Notes under the pieces: model-generated
Database searches by the model: none
Seen by the model: the letters and a program-made list of their open reading frames with translations, nothing else
What the model was told of the DNA's origin: nothing
Source of the DNA: Tolypocladium sp. Sup5 PDA-1
Taxonomy: Eukaryota; Ascomycota; Sordariomycetes; Hypocreales; Ophiocordycipitaceae
Assembly (NCBI GenBank): GCA_000750105.3
Contig: JPHH03000030.1
Location: forward strand, 334,551-398,550
DNA: 64,000 nucleotides
Direction of reading: 5' to 3'
In this document: positions 54,601 through 64,000 of the stretch, in pieces
Position numbering within the stretch: position 1 is the stretch's first letter
How the letters are laid out: each line of letters starts with the position of its first letter
Made by a program: the position numbers and the translations under genes

Positions 54601-55061
54601 GTTGATGTTAGACTGTCTCATGGTTGCCCGTCGATCGCGCTGCCCGATCACTAGTGGAGATGACTCTTTACAGTGGCAACTGCAATGGCTTTTTGCACCT
54701 TGAGAATCCCACCCGCCAGCCCTTGACTGATATTGCGATTATCATGGCCCATGAGCTCGGATTGGTAGAAGGCCACGCTATTCCTTTTGAGCAGTGGTTG
54801 CAGCGTGTGGCTTCCGCCGATGGATTCGGGGACCTGGAAGATTTCTTCAAGAATCACTTTCAAATCCTGGCGGACGGTTCTGTGCCACTTGATACCACCA
54901 ATTCGCGTGCAATATCCAAGACTTTGCGAGGGATTGGAGGCTTGGGCAACGACCTGGCAGTCAGATACATTAAGAGATGGCAGAGAGAAGGCTTTCTGGA
55001 GCAGTCCGTCGAACAACACGGCCGGGCGGCACCCACACTGCTCCCTAGGACGAGCCGATAA
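51610..55061 (+). CDS. Adenylate-forming reductase (NRPS-like A-T-R, carboxylic acid reductase)
   Basis: Three exons, 51610-52011, 52068-54521 and 54612-55061, encode 1,101 residues. Adenylation domain: ILHSSGTTGLPKPIYL, LPLYHGFGLLSP, NHYGVTEIGAIAP and ILGRTDDLIVLKSGEKV. Carrier domain: FQRGMDSLEATRL with the phosphopantetheine Ser. Reductase domain: VVLLTGVTGNLGAHVLAQLV (NADPH site), LVFASSIAV and PMGYAEAKWVCE with the catalytic Tyr and Lys. There is no condensation domain. Fungal enzymes of this build activate an aryl or fatty acid as AMP ester, load it as thioester and reduce it to the aldehyde. Beside a non-reducing PKS with its own TE, it probably reduces the released aromatic acid, as the StbA/StbB pair is reported to do in the ilicicolin pathway. 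Confidence 0.92.
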
Positions 55062-55922
55062 GCGAGCTGGGAAGCGTGCGAAGAAGTTATTCTTAGGGAG
55101 AGTTGGCGGGATGGGATGGATCGGGATATACGGGTTTCAAGTTGATGTTGGAGTGACCTCGCTGACGCTGCTTGAATGCGTGTGGAGAAGGGATCTTCAG
55201 CATTGTCATTACGAGCTTTCTTCTTTTGACAAAACCGATACCGAAACTAGGTAGAAAATCAAAGATTCAATTGCAGTTTGTGACTGGGGGTGAGATGCGT
55301 CATCCTTTCAAGCGGATCCAGATGCCTTTAGGTGTCAATGTACAACGACACCTCCGTACTCCGCCTCATTTTCTGTTTTCTGTTTTGCGGCTCCTTCTAA
55401 CCCAACAAATTTCCATCGGTCGTCCAGAGACTTGGACTTATTATAAGGCCATGTGCCGGTTGGTCCCAGGCCACACTCACCAGCCCATCCAAAACAAAAC
55501 GGAACGACCTCTCATACAGTCTTATTCAGCCTCCTTCCCGGTTTGTCTTACTAGCCCCCGTCGGGTCTCTGGCGATCCGACAGGGTTGGCACAATGCCGA
55601 TCAGACTCCCAGAGGAAGTCGGATATAACGCGCCGCAAACAACTATATTAGTGGGCAACTTATTACGAGTGTTGTACGGAGGAAAGGACAATAGGTAGAG
55701 AAGACAAACGGAGATGGTTGAGGCTATCCCACTTATGGACTTGTGCTTGTGCCTACTAAAATCGGGCACCGTGTAAGGAATGGGCTGATTGACGCTTTCG
55801 TGTTGGAATTAGGATTCATGGCTAGAGCCTCTCCGTCATAATCGTCGACTTTTCTCCTCCTGCTCACGACAACCCCGCCCTTGCAGGCCGCGCCCTCCAA
55901 GACGCGCCTCCCTCACGCCATC
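55062..55922. other. Intergenic, distal edge of the cluster
   Basis: 861 bp without a supported gene. CT-rich sequence (55850-55920) precedes the Spc34-like ATG. Confidence 0.4.
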
Positions 55923-56736
55923 ATGTCTCTCCTCTCCGCCTACCTCGACCGAAGTTCCTACTCCTGCCAGGGCATCGACGCCGTCCCGTACGCTCCTCTC
56001 CTAGTCCAATGTCTAGCATGTATCGATCGATCCCATTGAACCTCGCTGACAAGCCGGCCCTTAGCTTCCCTCCGCCCAAAATCTTCACCAACGCCCTGCT
56101 CTCCAACCACGACATCATATCCCTCATCCGCGACACCGAGGTCCACGAGCGCACCCTCTTCTCCGCCCCGGCCCCTCCGCCGCCGCCCTTCGCCTCCTTC
56201 CGCAGCGCCGCCGAGTTGGACGCCGCCCCGGCCCCGAACCGCCTCCAGACCGTCCTCAACATCGCCTCGGGCGAGGTGACGACGGGTCCACCCGCGCGCG
56301 CCGGCTCCTGGCAGCACCCTCGGCGCCACACCGCCGTCCTGGGCGGCGAGATGCACGATCAGCTGCGCCATGGCGACCTGTATGTCGAGGTGTTCCTTCG
56401 CGGCGCCGAGAAGCTCTGCGACGTGTACGAGCTGCCCGGCGCGCGCGAGCGCATCGCGGCCCTGCGCGGTAGGTTCCGCAACGGCAAGAACATGACGGCG
56501 TACTACGAAGCGAAAGTGGCGGGCTAGGCGGAGAAGCTGGCTAGCATGAACAAGGGCTGGATGGATGACGATAAGGATGACGAAGAGGAGAAGAGCCCGA
56601 GGATGAGAGCTAGCAATGGAACGAGGATGACTTGCGTAGAGAGGAGGAGGCGAGGGAGATGGAGGCCCGGAAGAAAGAGTTGCAGGCACGACTGCGGGCG
56701 ATGGAGAAGGATCTTGGAGGATTGATGAATATGTGA
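55923..56736 (+). pseudogene. DASH complex subunit Spc34-like gene with nonsense and frameshift
   Basis: Exon 1 (55923-55987, MSLLSAYLDRSSYSCQGIDA) and exon 2 (from 56065) join across a 77-bp GT-AG intron to give FPPPKIFTNALLSNHDIISL and IRDTEVHERTLFSAPAP. Further on come GEMHDQLRHGDLYVEVFLRG and ALRGRFRNGKNMTAYYEAKV. These match fungal Spc34, a subunit of the DASH/Dam1 ring that couples kinetochores to microtubules. A TAG at 56525-56527 stops the frame after 175 residues. The same frame continues AEKLASMNKGWMDDDKDDEE and then shifts by one near 56600-56620 to EDDLRREEEAREME and ELQARLRAMEKDL, the expected C-terminal coiled coil, ending at 56736. The TAG fits CAG-to-TAG. Spc34 is usually essential, so a working copy elsewhere is expected. 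Confidence 0.78.
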
Positions 56737-56828
56737 CGAGCCGCTATTATGATACCCTCACGATAAAAGGTTACGACACATAAGTGCCACCTGACTCGTA
56801 TACTTGACCCCGTTTGAGTCGAAACCGC

Positions 56829-56972
56829 CCCCTCGTCCGCCTCCTCCTTGGCCCTCACGAGCTGCTCCAAAAACCCCGACACGTCCTCGGCGCCATCAAC
56901 CTCATGCCTGCCATTGATGATAAAGTTGGGCACGCCTCCTCTAACCACCTTCTCGAGTGTCACTCGCGCCCG
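56829..56972 (-). pseudogene. C-terminal fragment of a DsbA-family (FrnE-like) oxidoreductase
   Basis: The minus strand reads RVTLEKVVRGGVPNFIINGR, then HEVDGAEDVSGFLEQLVRAK, the last helix-strand unit of FrnE-like DsbA proteins with the cis-Pro region GVP. The CxxC or SxxC active site and the helical insert are absent upstream, where the sequence turns unrelated. Adjacent to the broken Spc34 copy, it looks like the edge of a duplicated segment. Confidence 0.55.
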
Positions 56973-57343
56973 CCCTGCATTCCAACGCCCCACAGTCATT
57001 AAAAACAGTACGTACTTCATAACAGTACAGACTTCATCCAGGTAAACTTAGACGTCTCCACGCGTGTCGTGCATGCCATTAGTACGTCAAGCCTGTCGGC
57101 AGCTGGACGCCACTCGGCTCGCGCCGCCGTGACGTGACTTTACATGTTGCTTCGCCTGGCCATCTGCACCCTATCGCTAATTCTCCTAGGCAGAATTTTT
57201 TCGACTCCAATTTCACATTCATTGCGCTCAAGCCTTCGCACGGCAACTTGGTTTGGCCACAATAGCCAAATCCATACGCTTTCCTGGCTCCAACGAGCCT
57301 CTACACATTTTCCAAGAACGGCATCTTCGAGAGACAAGCCCCG
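56973..57343. other. Intergenic, promoter of the forkhead gene
   Basis: 371 bp, nothing recognised. Confidence 0.4.
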
Positions 57344-58177
57344 ATGACGAGCCACGGTCCCATGCCTGCAGTCACCACGCCAGCGCGTCATCCGCTGGGC
57401 AGCTTTGTCCTCAACACCCCTTCCGCTTCAAACACAAGTTATTCGCCGCACAAGACCAAGTCGTCGTCTCCACGATCACCCTTGACATTGTCCCACGGCA
57501 ACAAGTGGAACATGCTGTTGATGGCGCCACTCATGGCCAAGGGCCCAACAACAGACTCGCTCCAGAAGAAGCCGCATCTTTCCAACTTCAAGACCGGGCC
57601 TCATCGGCCGCCCATGGAGGCCAACTTTTGCTACGGAAAGGAAAACATCTATCCGCAGATATTCACGGCTCCGCCTACAATCAATTTGTCAGTCGAAACT
57701 TATTACCAAAAACCACCGAATGGCAAGCGAGGCCTGATGGATGCCGCCCTAATTAAGGATACGAGACTAGCCAAGAAGTCAAAGCCAGACGAGCCTGCGG
57801 TCCCCCCATATGATTCGTTTCCTCCGATCCAAGACGACGGCAAGAAACCACCTCACAGCTATGCTCAGCTCATTAGTATCGCGATTCTTCGGTCCCCCAT
57901 ATGCCGGCTTACCCTCGCCCAGATCTCTAAGTGGATCAGCGACAACTATTCCTTCTACAAACTCAACGACGCAGGATGGCAGAACAGCATTCGGTACAAC
58001 CTCAGCTTTCAAAAGAATTTCATCAAGTTGAAGCGACCCAAGGACGGTCCTGGCAAGGGAAATTACTGGGGTATTGAGCCTGGAACCGAGTTCCAGTTCC
58101 TGAAGGAGAAGCCGACACGTTTGGAGCCATCGCGGCCGGCAATAGCTCCTGTGCAGGAGCCCACGCTTCTGCCTTAG
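57344..58177 (+). CDS. Forkhead transcription factor (Sep1/Hcm1-like), C-terminus probably cut by a frameshift
   Basis: The ATG at 57344 opens a 277-residue frame. The forkhead domain spans residues about 167-250: KKPPHSYAQLISIAILRSP, RLTLAQISKWISDNYSFYKL, AGWQNSIRYNLSFQKNFIKL and RPKDGPGKGNYWGIEPGTEF. The helix-3 recognition sequence is NSIRYNLSFQKNF, where canonical forkheads have NSIRHNLSLNKxF, so His and Leu at conserved positions are replaced. The N-terminus has Ser-Pro sites. The family controls cell-cycle genes in fungi. The frame ends at a TAG (58175-58177), but the neighbouring frame continues in coding style (ALDPVHNGSLPTSQATISM), so a one-base loss near 58150 probably removed the C-terminus. 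See the next entry. Confidence 0.82.
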   Translation: MTSHGPMPAVTTPARHPLGSFVLNTPSASNTSYSPHKTKSSSPRSPLTLSHGNKWNMLLMAPLMAKGPTTDSLQKKPHLSNFKTGPHRPPMEANFCYGKENIYPQIFTAPPTINLSVETYYQKPPNGKRGLMDAALIKDTRLAKKSKPDEPAVPPYDSFPPIQDDGKKPPHSYAQLISIAILRSPICRLTLAQISKWISDNYSFYKLNDAGWQNSIRYNLSFQKNFIKLKRPKDGPGKGNYWGIEPGTEFQFLKEKPTRLEPSRPAIAPVQEPTLLP

Positions 58178-59118
58178 ACCCCGTGCATAATGGTAGCCTC
58201 CCGACTTCTCAAGCAACCATATCGATGGTCGCCAAGCTGTTGTCGCATACAACGACTCCCAGCTCCGATAATGTCGCGCCAAAGGAATCCACAGACAAGA
58301 CGGTAGAAAACGAACTCTCGCCCGACTCAACTCTGTACCCGCCTTTGCATGCCAACATGCACTCTTCGCCGCCAATCGCTAGGCATGTAAGCGTCCTCGA
58401 CGATTCACAATCAGACGATACACTTCCGTCTCTCAAGGCTCTTGCGGATTCCGTCGCTAAAGAACAGCCTGGTCGCACATATAGCGTGGGTAAGTCATCA
58501 TAATGTCCTGCATCGTTGGACATCAGGGGTGCTGACAAGACTGTTAGAGAGCCCTAATATATTATCCGATGAGACCAAGGATATTGAGGAAGGGGAAGGC
58601 AACCATAAGCTAGCTTCATTAACAGCTCAACCTTGTCAAGACAGTTTCCCGAACGAAGCCATCCCAACTAGTGAAGCGAGAACGTGAACGCCAGGAACGA
58701 GCATGCCCAGTCCCCCGGAATCCAGCCCCACTGGCGTTGAAGCACACGACGCCCCCGAAATTGAAGACTTTGAGGAATGGGCCTTGCAGAATGTCCCCCT
58801 CAAGCGCATGATGGTGGACGGCGTGGCGACTTTTCACTTGCAGTTTGACTGGAACTTATGCACGGCACACGGTCAGTTTGGTCATGCAAACCCTAGGTGA
58901 CTCCGCACTCTAGCCACGGACCGTCTCATATCGAAGAAGCGGGAGGTCGGCACAAAAGCCAGATTCATGCCGGATGAAGACAACTTCCTCATCAGGTTGA
59001 AGAAAGAGCTTCAGCTTCCGTGGGCAGGGATCCATCGACGGCACAATAACCAATTTCCAGAGCGGTCAAAGGAGTCCCTTCAGATGCGATACTACACGAA
59101 GCTAAAGAAATGCGAATG
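58178..59118 (+). pseudogene. Decayed C-terminal region with Myb/SANT-like domain downstream of the forkhead gene
   Basis: A frame shifted by one from the forkhead ORF runs to 58487 (SLKALADSVAKEQPGRTYSV) and splices over a GT-AG intron (58489-58547) to ESPNILSDETKDIEEGEGNH. It stops at TGA 58685-58687, which can derive from CGA by one C-to-T change. The same frame resumes with EIEDFEEWALQNVPLKRMMV and DGVATFHLQFDW. Over another intron (about 58871-58914) it reads KARFMPDEDNFLIRLKKELQ and LPWAGIHRRHNNQFPERSKE, then SLQMRYYTKLKK to the stop at 59118. The last part is a fungal Myb/SANT-like DNA-binding segment, often found as a C-terminal tail of repetitive fungal proteins. Whether it was ever one protein with the forkhead is unproven. 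Confidence 0.6.
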
Positions 59119-59769
59119 ATCAGGATGCTGATAGCTAGGAGCGGAGGCAAGGCAAAATACAGTGTTTTACCTTGTATGTTTTCTTTTCTCCGAGCGGCTG
59201 GTATAGGTAATGAACTTGTGATATGCTAGGAACTTATTTAATAGTATACTATGGATAGTAGGGCGCGAGCTAGTGCTTAGGGATCGGGCTAGGCTTTAGG
59301 GATTAAGAGGGGGTAGTCGTTAAGGAAAGAAGGAAAGAAAGATTTAGATAGAAAAAGGTAAGGAAAGGATATATATTAAGGGAAGAATAAATTTATGAGT
59401 ATATAGGCCCGAGAGGTAGTAGTTTATTCGTTAAGGTAATTTATTAGGGTGTTAGTGCAGACCCCTGACTAGAAAAACGGAAAACACAAAAAAAAAGTAG
59501 AGGAATATTAGGACGCCTAGCGAGTCTATAGATATAAGAGAGACGTCTATATCCCTATAAATAGATGGTCCCTTATATACGTATCGACGTAAGTCGTAAC
59601 GTTTATAAGCTTTTAAGATTCTAATAATAAAAAATCCTAGTTAATTCCTCCTATATTTTTAAGATAGCCGTAGTTGCCTCTCCTTGCCTCTTTACCTTTA
59701 ACTTATACGATATAAAGACCTATATATATAGGCGTTAATTTATAGACTATACGCCGCTATGCTAATATT
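59119..59769. other. AT-rich, RIP-like intergenic DNA
   Basis: Composition changes sharply to TA-rich text from about 59200. No gene. AAGGAAAGAAGGAAAG-type purine runs occur at 59320-59370. Confidence 0.6.
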
Positions 59770-59834
59770 CTAACTTATACGGAGATAGTTGCTCTAACTT
59801 ATACGAGGACGGTCGCTCTAACTTATACGGCAAC
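59770..59834 (+). repeat. Short tandem repeat beside the LTR
   Basis: Three copies of TCTAACTTATACG, each followed by about 11 variable bases (start words at about 59770, 59795 and 59818), end exactly where the LTR begins. A partial copy (TTAACTTATACG) lies at 59698. Confidence 0.65.
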
Positions 59835-60256
59835 TGTGACGGTTTAGGTTCCTAAGGGATAAACCGGCAGGTTTATATTAGTAGGTGAGGTCAGGGCGTA
59901 GCACTAGGCTAGTCTTATCACGATAGTAATAGATCGAATATCCCGGATAGTAGATCGTAACTAAAGAGTATTATTAAAAGCTAGCGAGGTATCTATACTA
60001 TAGTAAGGAAATTAGGGGGGTCTATATACTAGGTATTATTCCTAGATTATTAAGAGCCCTTAATAATCTATTGCCTAGATTACTTAGATTATCGACCGAT
60101 CGTAGTAATCTAGCTTACCTAGATTACCTACCGATCTTAATAATCTAATATCGCTTTGCTATTATTAGCTCGTCGTTCTAACTATTATTCTATATAGCCC
60201 GCAGTAGCGTCTATATAGCTAGCCTATCCTATAGCCTATTAGCCTAGGTCATAATA
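59835..60256 (-). repeat. LTR of the Ty3/Gypsy element (3' LTR in element sense)
   Basis: Starts TGTGACGGTTTAGG and ends near GGTCATAATA. It aligns in order with the solo LTR at 31285-31678, but with many C/G positions changed to T/A. Confidence 0.75.
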
Positions 60257-63200
60257 TAATATCCCCTCTCTAAAGGTCTTATCCTCGAGACCTACTATTA
60301 GTACCTATTATATAAATACTATGCCTATGCCTATATTTATAGGTATAGTAACCTATTTCTATAATTTCTCGGAATATCTTACTAATATTATATTAGGTTA
60401 TATTATAAAAAATACTAAAACTTATTCCCTTAAAACTTTATAGCGCGATATTCTTCTAGAACTAATTCTATCGCGTCCTATAGAAATAAAGCCTTATTCT
60501 TTTTACGAGAGCGTAGGCTTATCTTACCTAGTCTCGGAATCTAACTCCGATTAGTATTCTAAGTATATCTATCTTAATTAATCTCGGTACGATATTCGTA
60601 GTCTTTCGCCCTCTTAACTCCGCTAGATTACTTCTTAATATTCTAAATTCGAAACTAAGTTAGAAGCTACCGAGGAAGAACGGAGGTATATAGATATAAA
60701 GGTAGAGCGTCTCCGAAAATAAAAGAAAATATAGTTTAAAAAGATAATATATATAGTATCGCGAGGTATCGATAATATAGAGGAGTTAGAGCGGGTAGAG
60801 CGCGAGGAGGCCTTATACGAGGAGCGCCGTTAATAAGAGGACTATCCTTCGTTTACTAGTTCTTTATTACTAGAGGATTTCCCTACTAAGTAAGATACTA
60901 TATACCTTAAGGTAGTATTATCTCTTTCTTTATTTACTAATATAGGCTTTATTAAGGGTTCCTTTATTAATACTAGCGTAATAATAGGCGGTAGTTTATT
61001 AAGTATTTAATAGGTTCTTAGGTATTTTCTTTATACCTATAGTTTTTCTATTTTATAAGCTATTACTATTCTTTATTATATATTCTCGAATCTAATATTT
61101 ATTTAACTTTATATTTATTATTATCTATAACTTTAATATAGTCCTATATTTCTATATCTTATAATACTATCTCGAGTAATAAAATATAAAAGATAGGGTA
61201 TATCTTTATTATTTTAGGTAATAAAAGTTTATAGTTAATTATTAAAATAACTTTCTTAATTAAAAATAGTCTAAGTTTCTTAAAATTTAATTTATCGCTT
61301 AATTACTTTATTTTAATATTTTATTAAAGTAAGTAAACTATATCTCCCTCCTAAAAGATTAATCCCTTTAATCTTTTCTTATTAATATATATTAATATCC
61401 TTTATCTAATATATTCGAGTTCTTTCTTTATTTCTTTATAAAGTTCCTTTAATTTATTTACTTAAAGTATAGCTTATTTTTACCTATAGTCCTTATTATA
61501 TAACTTAATATACTTTAGGGTTATACCTAAAATTAATATATAATAGTAAAACCTTCGTAGCTTTTATAATTAAGCTATTATAAGCTAATTATACTATTAA
61601 TAACTATTTAACTTAGTTATCTTATCTATAGTTAATATAATAACGAAGGTATTATTTAAGTATTTAGTTTAATTATTTAGTCTACTTATTTATCTAAGGG
61701 TAGTAGGCTATGCTAAGCTTATATTTTATACTAAGCTAAGCTATTAATACTTACTAGAAGTTTATAATAAATATAGTTCCTCTATTAAAGATAATCTTAT
61801 TTAGTAGTCTATAATTATATACGATTATCCTTAGGAATATATATATAAGGTCTTTTATATTACTTACTTCCTTATATAGGATAAAATACCTATATTTAAT
61901 AAGTTAATCTATAATTACGAAGATACTATTATATTCTACCTTCGTTATAAGTTCCTTTAATAATAATAGCTTCGTAATATAATTAAATATAATTAAGTCC
62001 TATAGTTTAACTAGAATTAATAATAGTTTTAGTTCTCTATAAGGTTTATATTATAAGGCTTTGCTTTATATATAAAGGGCGTACTTACTAATTACCTCTT
62101 TAATAATTTCCTTTATTCTAGAAAAATCGAATTTTCGTTATATTCACTCTATTATTTTCCTAATTCCCTAATATTTATATATTAGGTATTTATAGAATTC
62201 CCTAATAGTTTCTTCCTATAATAGCAATAATAACTATATCTTATTATTATATATAGGTATATTAGAATATTTTATATTATATCTATTAAGTACTTCTTAG
62301 ATATATATAATATATTCTTCTATCTATTCCTTAATTTTTTAGAATATTAAGTTATTATCTTATATCTTAAATACTATATTTAGTTATTTTTATTAATAAT
62401 TACCTATTTCCTTATTAAGCTCTAGGATTTATCCTATATTAGGAGCTTCTCCTAAGCTATAATTAAGTCTTTTACTAAGAGTATCCGCTTATCTATTTTT
62501 AGATCCCTTATAATAGATAATCTTATAGTTAAATTCTAAGAGATATTCTACCTATCTAATCTATTATCTACTAAGTTATTAAGTTATAGTAAAGTATACG
62601 ATATTCTTATAATTAGTATAAACTTTAACCTTATACTTATTTCTTAGGAGATAGTATCTCTATTCCTTAAAGGCATTAATAATAGCGAGGAATTCTTTAT
62701 TATAGATAAGGTAGTTAAGTTCGGCGCTAGATAGTTTCTTAGAATAGAACGCTATTAGCCTTAGCTTCCTATTCTTATCTCGCTATCTAATCTATACTCC
62801 TAACCCTTAGTTAGAAGCGTCTATTTCGAGTTTAACTTATAACTCTAGGTTAAAGATAGTAAGGACTAGTTCTAAAGTAATTAAATCCTTAATCTTCTAA
62901 AATACTTATTTAGTTTCTAGTTTCTATATAAAGGTTATTTCCTTCTTTATTAAGTTATAAAGCGGTATTATATATATACTTATTCCCTTAATAAAGTATT
63001 AGTAATAGTTAGCGAATCTATTAAAACCCTAAACTTCCTTAATATTAATAAGCGTTAGCTACTCTTAGACTACCTTAATTTTATCTTATTATATATATAT
63101 TTCTCCTAGGATAATAGTATATCCGAGGAAGTCTACTTCTTATATATAGAACTTACTTTTTTCTAGTTTAACTAGTAACTTCGTATTCTAAAGTACTTAT

Positions 63201-64000
63201 AATACCTTATAAACGTATTCCTTATATTCTTTAAGATTTCTTAAGAAGATTAGGATATCGTCGAGGTATACTATTATAAATATATTAAGATATTTATATA
63301 AGATATTATTAATTATTCGCTAAAAGGTTACTAGCGTATTAATAAGCCCGAAAGGCATTACTAAGTATTTAAATAGTCTAAATTTTATTTAGAAAGCTAT
63401 TATCTATTCGTATCCCTTTTTTATCTTAATAAGGTTATAGGCTCCTTTAAGGTTAAGCGCTATAAACTACTTTATACTAGCTAACCTATCTTTTATCTCC
63501 GAGATAAGAGGTAGTAGTATATAGTCTTTAATAGTATTAGCATTAATACGTTAGTAATCGATAATAAGTTAGAGTTTTCTATTCTTCTTTAGGACGAATA
63601 TAACTAGATATCCTACTTTAGATATCGATAGCTATATATATCCTTTCTTTAGATTTTCGTCGATATAGTCGCGTAGCGTTTTAAGTTACTTTTCGTTAAG
63701 GTTATATATTTTATAGAATAAGGGTATTATTCCTTCTTTAAGGTAGATCCTATAATCCTATTAACTATATTCTAGTAGTCCTATTTCGAGTTCTTCCTTA
63801 AATAGTTATTTATACCTATAGTATTCTATTAGAATATTCTTTATTCTATCTTCTAATAGGCTATTATTTATCGATTTAATATTATTATTAATTTATTCAA
63901 GGTCTCTCTTAAGAGTAATAATAACTCTTTAGATTTTCTAGTTCTTTCCTTTATTTTATTTATATTATATACTAGGTTATAGAGCTATATTAGTTATTAC
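59835..64000 (-). mobile_element. RIP-degraded Ty3/Gypsy retrotransposon, running off the window end
   Basis: On the minus strand the reverse-transcriptase text is still readable between stops: YLVMPFGLINTLVTF with its MPFG at 63347-63358 (MPFGLTNAPATF in intact elements), then VYLDDILIF with the catalytic YLDD at 63257-63268. Farther on, NYLIYNKEFLAIINAFKE (about 62640-62710) matches the RNase H segment. Integrase should fill 61.3-62.3 kb, followed by the LTR at 59835-60256. The order RT, RNase H, LTR and the motif wording fit Ty3/Gypsy. Tryptophan codons have become stops, C is nearly absent before A, and TA dinucleotides dominate, as expected from RIP. No intact frame remains. The 5' LTR and gag lie beyond 64000. 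Confidence 0.85.

Noticed and set aside
1..64000. tRNA, rRNA, CRISPR arrays, telomeric repeats
   Set aside because: Looked for and not seen; the AT-rich end is retrotransposon, with no TTAGGG arrays.

Overview
The window is a filamentous ascomycete (Pezizomycotina) contig. The evidence is short introns of about 50-90 bp with GT...CTAAC/CTGAC...AG signals, a non-reducing polyketide synthase with SAT and PT domains, PLAC8, 2EXR, DASH Spc34 and Mediator Med10 homologues, an ascomycete laccase with a DSGV tail, and an AT-rich retrotransposon full of C-to-T type stops as left by RIP. Gene content fits Hypocreales best, but that is inference.

Layout. 0-4 kb: a small membrane protein and a secreted SBP56 / methanethiol-oxidase-like enzyme. 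4-9.7 kb: gene-poor, with one frameshifted phosphotransferase. 9.7-17 kb: laccase, a motor-only kinesin, a decayed GH43 glycosidase, an isochorismatase-fold hydrolase without the catalytic Cys, and an orphan gene. 18-21.4 kb: a PLAC8 protein, then a gene of about 14 tiny exons whose introns are all phase 0. 22.5-31 kb: a broken 2EXR gene, the first member (A) of a new paralogous family, a glutathione-transferase-like gene, a class IV aminotransferase, a HTH-ACT fusion protein and family member B. 31-39.4 kb: solo LTR, broken secreted metallopeptidase, low-complexity tract, a secreted orphan, a Med10 fragment, and family members C (splice donor apparently lost) and D.

39.7-55 kb is a biosynthetic cluster: esterase, SnoaL-like protein, membrane-anchored FAD monooxygenase, an 8-exon non-reducing PKS (SAT-KS-AT-PT-ACP-ACP-TE) and a divergently transcribed A-T-R adenylate-forming reductase. 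The inferred logic is that the PKS makes an aromatic acid, the A-T-R enzyme reduces it to an aldehyde, and the monooxygenase and others tailor it. 55.9-59.1 kb holds a broken Spc34 copy, a DsbA-family tail and a forkhead gene followed by decayed Myb/SANT-like sequence. From 59.1 kb to the end the DNA is AT-rich and RIP-like: a degenerate Ty3/Gypsy element on the minus strand, whose LTR matches the solo LTR at 31.3 kb.

The two most unusual items are the micro-exon gene at 20.2-21.3 kb and the four-member family A-D (24.3-39.4 kb). The many fragments of normally essential genes (Spc34, Med10) suggest a duplicated, decaying, accessory-type region. No tRNA, rRNA or CRISPR array was seen.
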